Source: Opitutia bacterium (GTDB taxonomy: Bacteria > Verrucomicrobiota > Verrucomicrobiia > Opitutales > Opitutaceae). From it: DNA of 64,000 nucleotides. Positions 18,827-25,453 of the stretch are shown piece by piece (within the stretch, counting starts at the first letter, position 1; each line of letters begins with the position of its first letter). The translations under genes and the position numbers were made by a program. Location of the stretch: NCBI GenBank assembly GCA_947472765.1, contig CANJCM010000006.1:41557-105556 (forward strand), in the 5' to 3' direction. A model generated the notes under the pieces. That model was not told the origin of the DNA. It worked only from the letters and a program-made list of their open reading frames with translations, and did no database searches.

Positions 18827-20449
18827 ATGCGCCTCATTCCCGCGTCCGCCTCCGGCCTCGTCCTGCTCGCCCTGGCGGTGCTCGCCGGCGGCTGCGGACG
18901 GCGCGAGACCGCCGTCGTTGCCGGGTTGCGCACGCACATCCTGCATCTGGGCAACCAGAACGAGCCGGCCACGCTCGATCCGCACATCATGGATGCGGCC
19001 ACGGACATGAACGTCGCGGTCGCGCTCTATGAGGGGTTGACCGCCTACGATGAAAAGACCGGCGAAGGCGTGCCCGCGGTGGCGGAACGCTGGGACGTGT
19101 CGGCCGATGGCCTGACGTATACGTTTCATCTCCGGGCCACCGCCAAGTGGTCCAACGGCGATCCGGTCACCGCCGGCGACTTTGCCTATTCCATGCAGCG
19201 CATCCTCACGCCGTCGTTGGGGTCCACGTATGCCTATATGCTGTGGCCGATTCGGAACGCCGAGGAATTCAACAGCGGAAAGTTGAAGACGTTTGCCGAT
19301 GTCGGTGTCGCGGTCGTCGACGAGCACACGCTGCGCCTCACGCTGTCCCGCCCGACGCCGTACCTGCCAATGCTCGCGGCGCACAACACCTGGATGCCAG
19401 TGCATCGCGACACGGTGGAAAAATTCGGCCCGCCGGATCAGCGCAACTCACCCTGGACGCGCGCGGGGAATCTCGTCGGCAACGGCCCGTTCATGCTGAA
19501 GGAGTGGCAGCCGAATGCGCGGATCACAGTCGCGCGGAATCCGAATTACTGGGGCAACGCGCAGAATCAGATTGAGGGCGTCGCGTTTTATCCGATCGAG
19601 AAGGCGGAGGTCGAGGAACTCAACTTCCGGGCCGGGCAGCTCCACCTGACCTACGGGCTCCCCTCTTCCAAGATCTCGAGCTACCGTCAGGCTTCAGATC
19701 CTCGTCTGCGGATCGATCCGGTGCTTGGCATCGAGTACATCAATTTCAACGTCACCAAGCCGCCGGTGAACGATCCGCGCGTCCGTCGCGCGCTCGCGCT
19801 GGCCATCGATCGGCAGACCCTGGCCCAAAACGTCCTGGCCGGCGGCCGCACCCCCGCCGGCACGATCGTGCCGCCGAACTGCGGGGCCTACACCGCTCCC
19901 GCCGGCGTCACGCTCGATGGCGAAACCGCCCGCCGGCTGCTGGCCGAGGCGGGCTTCCCGGGCGGCAAGGGGTTCCCCACCCTCGCCCTCCAGGTCCGCA
20001 ACGATGAAACCACGACCCGGATGGCCGAAGCGCTCCAAGGCATGTGGCAGCGCGAGCTCGGCATCGGCGTCACAATCGAACCATCGGAACAGAAAGTCTG
20101 GCTTCAGACCCAACAGACGCTGAGCCACACGATCGGCGTGTTGGGCTGGACCGCAGACTTTCCGGATCCGATTTCGTTCCTCGATGTGTTCCGCACCGGG
20201 AACGGCAACAACTGGACCGGCTGGGGCAGTCGCGACTACGACAAACTCCTCGACGAGGCCGCGGCCACGGCCAATGCCGCGGCGCGACTCGCGCTCCTGC
20301 AGCGGGCCGAAGCGCTGCTGCTGGCCGAAATGCCGGCCGCGCCGGTTGTCTTCCGCGCCCGGACCTATCTGTTGCACCCCTCCGTGAAGAACTGGGAACC
20401 GGCCCCGCTGGGAATTCATCGCTACCAACTGCTCCGTCTGGCCAATTGA
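18827..20449 (+). CDS. oppA: Oligopeptide ABC transporter substrate-binding lipoprotein, OppA-like
   Basis: 540 aa from the ATG at 18827, which opens a lipoprotein signal (LALAVLAGGCGRR, lipobox AGGC); upstream in-frame residues lack any sense as a leader. It belongs to the SBP_bac_5 family: LGNQNEPATLDPHIMDAATD, LYEGLTAYDEKTGEGVPAVA, NGPFMLKEWQPNARITVARN, then YINFNVTKPPVNDPRVRRAL. It would bind peptides outside the inner membrane. No permease or ATPase genes are next to it, so it either uses a transporter encoded elsewhere or has another role, such as peptide sensing. The next gene starts 8 nt downstream, and the region 18621-18826 is a divergent promoter region with the DUF1592 operon. Confidence 0.92.
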   Translation: MRLIPASASGLVLLALAVLAGGCGRRETAVVAGLRTHILHLGNQNEPATLDPHIMDAATDMNVAVALYEGLTAYDEKTGEGVPAVAERWDVSADGLTYTFHLRATAKWSNGDPVTAGDFAYSMQRILTPSLGSTYAYMLWPIRNAEEFNSGKLKTFADVGVAVVDEHTLRLTLSRPTPYLPMLAAHNTWMPVHRDTVEKFGPPDQRNSPWTRAGNLVGNGPFMLKEWQPNARITVARNPNYWGNAQNQIEGVAFYPIEKAEVEELNFRAGQLHLTYGLPSSKISSYRQASDPRLRIDPVLGIEYINFNVTKPPVNDPRVRRALALAIDRQTLAQNVLAGGRTPAGTIVPPNCGAYTAPAGVTLDGETARRLLAEAGFPGGKGFPTLALQVRNDETTTRMAEALQGMWQRELGIGVTIEPSEQKVWLQTQQTLSHTIGVLGWTADFPDPISFLDVFRTGNGNNWTGWGSRDYDKLLDEAAATANAAARLALLQRAEALLLAEMPAAPVVFRARTYLLHPSVKNWEPAPLGIHRYQLLRLAN

Positions 20450-20457
20450 TCCCGACC

Positions 20458-20928
20458 ATGCGCGCCCTCTTTGCCGGATTGCTTCTGTTGATCACCGCGA
20501 ACCTCGCTGGTGCCGCCGAGGTCGAACTCGTGCGCGTCTGGCCGGCGTGGCACAACGAGGAGGACTTCGAGCGCATCGGCGATTACTTCGGCCAGCCCGC
20601 CGACCACGGTCGCCAGGTGGTATTGCGGACGCATGCCGATTCGCGGGCGGGTTATTATTTCCTGGTGCGTGTGAAGAGTGCCGCCGAAATGGCGGCGGCA
20701 AAGTTCGAACTTCAGGTGATCCGGCCGGATGCCTTGCGACCCGAGACCTTCACGTTCGCGAGTCCGCTCCGCGCCCGCGAAACCGTCTATCAGCTGGGCC
20801 TCACCGGCACCGACTGGCCGGCCGGCAAGAAGGTGCACCCGGTGGCGTGGAAGCTGACGGTGCTCGCCGGCGATGGCCGCGTGCTCGCCGAGCAGAAGAG
20901 CTTCCTCTGGGAAAAGCCCGCGAAGTAA
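20458..20928 (+). CDS. Small exported protein of unknown function
   Basis: 156 aa. A signal peptide (MRALFAGLLLLITANLAGAA) is followed by a compact domain (EVELVRVWPAWHNEEDFERI, YYFLVRVKSAAEMAAAKFEL) that reads as a beta-sandwich, ending in SFLWEKPAK. No cysteines remain in the mature part and no enzyme motif was recognised. It lies 8 nt after the oppA-like stop and 4 nt before the glycosylase start, so it is translated from a shared mRNA. The function is unknown. Confidence 0.85.
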   Translation: MRALFAGLLLLITANLAGAAEVELVRVWPAWHNEEDFERIGDYFGQPADHGRQVVLRTHADSRAGYYFLVRVKSAAEMAAAKFELQVIRPDALRPETFTFASPLRARETVYQLGLTGTDWPAGKKVHPVAWKLTVLAGDGRVLAEQKSFLWEKPAK

Positions 20929-20932
20929 ACGC

Positions 20933-21826
20933 ATGGCCACGACGCTCTGGTCCGACTGGCAGCTCGTGAGCGGAATCCTTCCGCTGACGGAACCGGTGCT
21001 CGCGGAGATTCTCGATGGCGGCCAGGCGTTCCGCTGGCAGTTCGTCGACGGGGCATGGATCGGACAGTGGTCGGACTGCGTGGTCCGGCTGCGACTGAAT
21101 CCCGGAGGCGCCTTGGAATGGAGCGCCCCACCCTCCCTCGCAGACCGGGTCTCGACGGGACTGCCGCGCTACCTCGGACTCGATCGCAATCTCCCCGCAC
21201 TCGTCGATGCACTCCCCTGGCGCAGCGACCCGCATCTCGCCCGCTGCCTCGCGGCCTATCCCGGCTTGAGAATTCTCCGCCAGCCGTTTGGCGAGACGCT
21301 GCTCGGCTTCCTTTGCAGCGCCACGAAGCAGATCGTCCAAATCAAGCAGATGATGGCCCTGCTCGCGGAGCGGCACGGCGCGCCGATTGGTCCGGTCAGC
21401 ATGGCCGCGCGCCGGCTTCCGACCTGGGACGAACTCGCGGCGATTCCCGAACGCGAACTGCGCGACTGCGCGCTGGGCTTCCGTGCGAAGTACATCGCCG
21501 ACACCGCGAAATTTCTCGCGCGGCATCCAGGCTGGCTCGAAGAGACGGAGACGCTCCCCTACTCCGAGGCGAAATCGCGGCTCTGCTCCCTGCCCGGCGT
21601 CGGTGAAAAGATCGCCGATTGCGTGCTGCTGTTCGGGGCCGGCCGACTCGAGGCGTTTCCCGTCGACACGTGGATCCTCAAGACGATGGCGCGGCGCTAC
21701 GACCTGAATGACTGGAAACCCGCCCAAGTCTCACAATTCGGCCGTGCTCATTTCGGCGCGCTCGCCGGACTGGCCCAGCAGTTTCTCTTCGCTTGGGAAC
21801 GTCGCGAAGGCCGAGCCGCAAACTAA
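20933..21826 (+). CDS. ogg: 8-oxoguanine DNA glycosylase/AP lyase, OGG1-like
   Basis: 297 aa from the ATG at 20933, the size of the OGG1-type HhH-GPD family rather than MutM. The N-terminal domain (residues 1-100) carries ILDGGQAFRWQF, matching the OGG1 N-domain. The helix-hairpin-helix reads LPGVGEKIADCVLLFGA with catalytic Lys near 226, and the conserved Asp near 245 is in AFPVDTWILKTM. QPFGETLLGFLCSATKQIVQIKQMM corresponds to the segment of hOGG1 that helps form the lesion pocket. It removes 8-oxoG opposite C and cleaves the abasic site. Placement behind an exported protein gene gives no functional clue. Confidence 0.94.
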   Translation: MATTLWSDWQLVSGILPLTEPVLAEILDGGQAFRWQFVDGAWIGQWSDCVVRLRLNPGGALEWSAPPSLADRVSTGLPRYLGLDRNLPALVDALPWRSDPHLARCLAAYPGLRILRQPFGETLLGFLCSATKQIVQIKQMMALLAERHGAPIGPVSMAARRLPTWDELAAIPERELRDCALGFRAKYIADTAKFLARHPGWLEETETLPYSEAKSRLCSLPGVGEKIADCVLLFGAGRLEAFPVDTWILKTMARRYDLNDWKPAQVSQFGRAHFGALAGLAQQFLFAWERREGRAAN

Positions 21827-21838
21827 ACCGGTCGTTTG

Positions 21839-21968
21839 AACAGGATGACAGGATTTCGGAGAATTGACCGAGAGTTGAGACAGCTCGGCCTTGGCCGGGA
21901 GAGATCCCATCCTGCCAATCCTGTCATCCTGTCTATAGGATCGCCTCCTGGATTCCTGGCTTCCGGCT
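21839..21968. repeat. Inverted CAGGAT short-period pair followed by TTCCTGGCTTCCGGCT motif
   Basis: Arm 1 (21839-21859): AACAGGATGACAGGATTT. Arm 2 (21906-21933), inverted: CCAATCCTGTCATCCTGTC. A third motif, TTCCTGGCTTCCGGCT (21953-21968), lies just beyond and recurs near most other CAGGAT arms. The pair sits between convergent genes. Confidence 0.87.
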
Positions 21969-22013
21969 AAAAAAACTCCGGGTGTTCGCAGCCCGTTGCG
22001 CCATCGGCGCAAC

Positions 22014-22793
22014 CTAGTTCTGCGGCGCCCGCCGCAGGACTCGCCACGGGAAAAAGTACACGGCGTACACCACCGCGTAGACGAGAAAGTTCTCGATTCT
22101 GGCAAAGTGCGCAGCGGCGAAGAAGAAGATCAGCAGGTGCAGCCGGACGACATTCCGGTACGGCGCCATCAGGCCGGTCATTCCGCTCCGTCGCGCATTG
22201 CGGGCTTTGCGGGCGGCGATGGCCTCGGGCGTCACCGCCAGATCGTCGGGCGGCTCTTCTGCGGGCTCGAGCCGGAAGGCGGCACGCTCGGCCAGCGCCG
22301 CAGCCGGCAGAAACCAAGCGTAGCGGCGAAACACCTCCAGGTAGAAAGACCAATCCGGCGTGACCATCGGAGCCCGGGGTTCCAGCGGAAAAAAGAGCCG
22401 CAGGAACACCGAATGAACGAAATGGAATCCGCCAAAGTGGACGGTGAAGAACGCCAGGAGGAAGAGCCCGCCGATCAACGCCGCGCCACCAAACGCGACC
22501 GCCAGCGCCCCGCCTTTGGCGGACGGCGCCAAAGCGGACAGATTACCGGTGCCTCCAAAACCGCTGCGAAGGATGCGCGTCACCAGCACCACTCCCGGGC
22601 CGAAGATGGACCAGACGATGATCGCGTAACCGATTACCAGGCTCGAGAGCCAGAGGCTCCAGACCAGATCGCCGGTGCGCCACTGCCAGCGCCACGCCAC
22701 CCAGAGCCCGACGACAAACGCGACCGCGTCGACCCACGGGTTATCACGCCAGTCGCGTCCCGCTGGGGACGTCACGGGCGCTTCCATCGGCAT
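22014..22793 (-). CDS. Integral membrane protein, DUF6498-like
   Basis: 259 aa with about six membrane segments: VDAVAFVVGLWVAW, SLWLSSLVIGYAIIVWSIFG, ALAVAFGGAALIGGLFLLAF, and helices around YLEVFRRYAWFLPAAA and LHLLIFFFAAAHFA. The GDLVWSLWLSSLVIGY start is typical of proteins grouped as DUF6498. No catalytic motif is visible. It starts 25 nt after the glyoxalase stop on the same strand, and a hairpin (AACCGCG/CGCGGTT, 22800-22818) lies in that gap. Function unknown. Confidence 0.82.
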   Translation of the reverse strand: MPMEAPVTSPAGRDWRDNPWVDAVAFVVGLWVAWRWQWRTGDLVWSLWLSSLVIGYAIIVWSIFGPGVVLVTRILRSGFGGTGNLSALAPSAKGGALAVAFGGAALIGGLFLLAFFTVHFGGFHFVHSVFLRLFFPLEPRAPMVTPDWSFYLEVFRRYAWFLPAAALAERAAFRLEPAEEPPDDLAVTPEAIAARKARNARRSGMTGLMAPYRNVVRLHLLIFFFAAAHFARIENFLVYAVVYAVYFFPWRVLRRAPQN

Positions 22794-22817
22794 GATCGGA
22801 ACCGCGCGTGCCGCGGT

Positions 22818-23201
22818 TTATTTTTTCGCCGGCTCGATCAACTCCACCTCGTAGCCCTCGGGGGCGTCGATGAAGGCGATCATCGAACCGCTGCTCGTCG
22901 GCGTCGGTCCGTCACTGAGCTTGAAGCCCTTCTTTTCGAGCCTGGCGGTAAACTCAGTGAGATTCTCGACCTCGAACGCGAGGTGCATCAGGTCCGGCTG
23001 CACCTGCACGCTCGGGCTGTTCGGGAGCTGGCAGATCTCGATCTCCTCGTCGCTGTTCGGGGTCGCCAGGAAGACGATCTGCGCGCCGCGGGGCGACACG
23101 CTGCGCCGGGCCACCTTGAGCTCCAGGGCCTGCTCATAGAATTTCACGGTGCGCTCGATATCGTTCACCCGCATCCGGGTGTGGAGGAGTTTTTTGACCA
23201 T
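22818..23201 (-). CDS. gloA: Glyoxalase I-like VOC metalloprotein
   Basis: 127 aa from the ATG at 23201 (MVKKLLHTRMRVNDIERTVK); upstream in-frame residues are dropped because the divergent dehydratase promoter must fit there. The two VOC modules show the glyoxalase I pattern: His in LLHTRMRV, Glu in DEEIEICQ, His in DLMHLAFEVENL and Glu in GYEVELIE, matching the four metal ligands of lactoylglutathione lyase. It converts the methylglyoxal-glutathione adduct to lactoylglutathione. It may be co-transcribed with the membrane gene downstream. A closely related VOC activity is possible, but the full ligand set favours glyoxalase I. Confidence 0.85.
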   Translation of the reverse strand: MVKKLLHTRMRVNDIERTVKFYEQALELKVARRSVSPRGAQIVFLATPNSDEEIEICQLPNSPSVQVQPDLMHLAFEVENLTEFTARLEKKGFKLSDGPTPTSSGSMIAFIDAPEGYEVELIEPAKK

Positions 23202-23248
23202 GAGCGCGAGTTTGCACGGCGGTCCCACGCGGCGCAAGCTGGCCGACA

Positions 23249-24205
23249 ATGACCCTCGATTTGCCCCGCATCCTCGCCGCGCACGATCGGATCCGTCCGC
23301 ACATCCACCGCACCCCGGTGCTCACGAGCGCGCGCCTCGACGCCGCCGCCGGCGCGAAGCTGTTCTTCAAGTGCGAGAACTTTCAAAAGGTCGGCGCCTT
23401 CAAGGCGCGCGGCGCAGCCAACGCGGTCTTCTCGCTCGACGAAGCCAGCGCCCGCCGCGGCGTCGCCACGCACTCCTCGGGCAACCATGCCGCCGCCGTC
23501 GCCCGGGCGGCCCGGCTCCGCGGCATTCCGGCGCACATCGTGATGCCGTCGAATTCCTCGAAGGTGAAGGCGCGCGCCGTCGAGGGCTACGGCGGACAAA
23601 TCGTGTTCTGCGAACCGACGCAGGCCGCGCGCGAGGAAGCCTGTGCGCGCATCATCGCCGCCACCGGCGCGACGTTGATTCATCCCTTCGAGAATTTCGA
23701 CGTCATGGCCGGCCAGGGCACGGCGGCGGTCGAGCTGATGCAGGATGTGCCGGACCTTGATTTGGTGATGTGTCCCGTGGGCGGTGGCGGATTGCTCGCT
23801 GGCACCGCCGTGGCCACTCGCAGCCTGCGACCCGCCACGGAGGTTGTTGCCACGGAACCCGCGCAGGCGGCGGACGCGGCCCAGTCGTTCCGCGCCGGCA
23901 AAGTCGTGCCGCTGGCGAAAACGAACACGATCGCGGACGGACTCCGGACCAACGTCGGCGCACCGAACTTCGAGCTGATCCAGCGTTATGTCCGCGACAT
24001 CGTGACCGTGGAAGAAGCCACGATCATCGCGGCGATGCGCACGATCTGGGAAACGATGAAGATCGTGATCGAGCCGTCGTCGGCCGTGGTCTACGCGGCG
24101 ATCCTCGAAGGCAAAGTCGCCGTCGCGAATCGCCGCGTTGGCCTGATCTTGACCGGTGGCAACGTCGACCTCGACGCGCTGCCGTGGGTCACCGGTCGGA
24201 GCTAA
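23249..24205 (+). CDS. PLP-dependent serine/threonine dehydratase or serine racemase
   Basis: 318 aa, fold-type II PLP enzyme without the C-terminal ACT regulatory domain, so it resembles serine racemase and catabolic threonine dehydratase. Lys in KVGAFKARGA forms the Schiff base, THSSGNHAAA binds the substrate carboxylate, VGGGGLLAGTA binds the PLP phosphate and LTGGNVDLDAL closes the active site. It would deaminate L-serine or L-threonine to a keto acid, or racemise serine. It is divergent from the glyoxalase gene with only 47 nt between starts. The stop codon is built into a dispersed CACCGAG-type repeat arm. Confidence 0.9.
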   Translation: MTLDLPRILAAHDRIRPHIHRTPVLTSARLDAAAGAKLFFKCENFQKVGAFKARGAANAVFSLDEASARRGVATHSSGNHAAAVARAARLRGIPAHIVMPSNSSKVKARAVEGYGGQIVFCEPTQAAREEACARIIAATGATLIHPFENFDVMAGQGTAAVELMQDVPDLDLVMCPVGGGGLLAGTAVATRSLRPATEVVATEPAQAADAAQSFRAGKVVPLAKTNTIADGLRTNVGAPNFELIQRYVRDIVTVEEATIIAAMRTIWETMKIVIEPSSAVVYAAILEGKVAVANRRVGLILTGGNVDLDALPWVTGRS

Positions 24206-24485
24206 CCACAGAGTGCACCGAGCACACGGAATCAAGCCACGCGTGGTTGAGACAGGATGACAGGATTTACAGGAGGGAACTGAATCAGTCCGTGGATTGG
24301 AACTCCCGGCTCCATCCTGCCCATCCTGCAAATCCTGCAAATCCTGTCCAAAAGCTTGGAGCCTGAAGCCAGGAAGCCACGAATCGAGCATCAGCCGCAG
24401 GTTCCGAGGCGCTCCGTGTATTCTGTGCAATCCGTGGTCAAAAACTTCCGGAGTTAACCGCGGATTGCACCGAGTGCACGGAATC
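24203..24485. repeat. Nested short-period repeats: three CACCGAG-family arms around an inverted CAGGAT pair
   Basis: CACCGAG arms lie at 24203-24233 (TAACCACAGAGTGCACCGAG), at 24409-24440 inverted (ATTCTGTGCAATCCGTGGTC) and at 24454-24485 (TTAACCGCGGATTGCACCGA). Inside are CAGGAT arms at 24251-24274 and, inverted, 24312-24349 with four units. GAGCCTGAAGCCAGGAAG (24359-24376) is the shared edge motif. These fill the gene-free stretch 24206-24592. Confidence 0.88.
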
Positions 24486-24532
24486 GGGCCCGACCTGAGC
24501 CACGGGAGGAGGCCTCGCTCGAACGGCCAATC

Positions 24533-24557
24533 GGGCGCGCACGAGGCGCGCCCCTAC
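24533..24557. repeat. REP-like palindrome with CTAC foot
   Basis: GGGCGCGC, loop ACGAG, GCGCGCCC, then CTAC. It has a perfect 8-bp stem and is the same element as the right half at 655-678, where one stem position is mismatched. Confidence 0.8.
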
Positions 24558-24592
24558 AAAATACGTCGGATCCCGCTTGAAGGCGCCGCGTT

Positions 24593-25453
24593 TTAGCGGG
24601 CCGGCACCAGCGCGACGCGGAAGCCGACGCTGTTGCCGCGCTGCACGGGCTTGAACGCAGCGCGGAAGGCGGCGCGGCAGTCGACGGCGTTGTCGCCCCA
24701 GCCGCCACCGCGCGCCACGCGGATCTTTCCGTCCGGCGCGCCTCGCGGATCCGTGACGCTGCCGCCGGCGTAGGGGGCATACCAGTCGGCGCACCATTCC
24801 CAGACATTGCCGTGCATGTCGAAAAGGCCCCACGCATTCGGCTTTTTCTGCGCGACCGGTTTCGGCGCGAGTCCATCGGTGTTCTTGAAATACCAAGCCA
24901 GGTCGCCCAGCACGCCGGCGTATTCGCCTGTCGTACCGGCGCGGCACGCATACTCCCACTGCGCTTCAGTCGGCAGCGCGTACACGTAGCCCTCAGGGAG
25001 GCGGCCCGCGGCGCGCTCGCGTTCCGTCAGCTTGGCACAGAACTCGACCGCCTCGGGCCAGGAAATCTTTTCCACCGGGTTGGCCTCGACCTTATACTGG
25101 CTGGGATTCTCCGGCATCAGGGCAGTCCATTGCTTCTGGGTCACCTCGGTCGCGCCGAGCCAGAAGGCTTTCGCAAACGTAACTTTGGTCTGTGGCCCTT
25201 CATTGGGACTGCGCCCACGCTCGTCCGCCGGGCTGCCCATCGTGAACGTGCCGGCGGGAATCGGAACCAGCGTCAACTCGAGATCCGGCACGGTCCGGGC
25301 CTCCGCGGCGAGCATGCGCCCCGTTGCGAGAGCGGCCAGAGCCAGCCAGAGGCCGGCCCGGGCGCGTTGACGTGAGGCCGCACGAGAAAAATCGCGGCCG
25401 GAAGAGCGGAGGTCGAAGCCCATGAGAGTGTCGAAAACTGGACGAAGGGTCAC
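24593..25453 (-). CDS. SUMF1/formylglycine-generating-enzyme-like exported protein, catalytic Cys missing
   Basis: 286 aa if started at the GTG at 25453, which overlaps the stop of the upstream DUF1592 gene as GTGA; an ATG at 25423 is an alternative. A hydrophobic leader (AGLWLALAALATGRMLAAEA) suggests export. The FGE-sulfatase domain is clear: LTLVPIPAGTFTMGSPADE, TEVTQKQWTALM, ISWPEAVEFCAKL, ALPTEAQWEYACRAG, LFDMHGNVWEWCADW and VARGGGWGDNAVDCRAAFR. In true FGE this last motif is W-x-C-x4-C; here Asp replaces the first Cys and only the second remains. It is therefore unlikely to make formylglycine and is more likely a binding or accessory protein for the DUF1592 operon. Confidence 0.9.
   Translation of the reverse strand: MTLRPVFDTLMGFDLRSSGRDFSRAASRQRARAGLWLALAALATGRMLAAEARTVPDLELTLVPIPAGTFTMGSPADERGRSPNEGPQTKVTFAKAFWLGATEVTQKQWTALMPENPSQYKVEANPVEKISWPEAVEFCAKLTERERAAGRLPEGYVYALPTEAQWEYACRAGTTGEYAGVLGDLAWYFKNTDGLAPKPVAQKKPNAWGLFDMHGNVWEWCADWYAPYAGGSVTDPRGAPDGKIRVARGGGWGDNAVDCRAAFRAAFKPVQRGNSVGFRVALVPAR

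Noticed and set aside
24593..25453. Active formylglycine-generating enzyme for the sulfatases
   Set aside because: One of the two essential cysteines is replaced by Asp, so activity is unlikely despite the clear family match.
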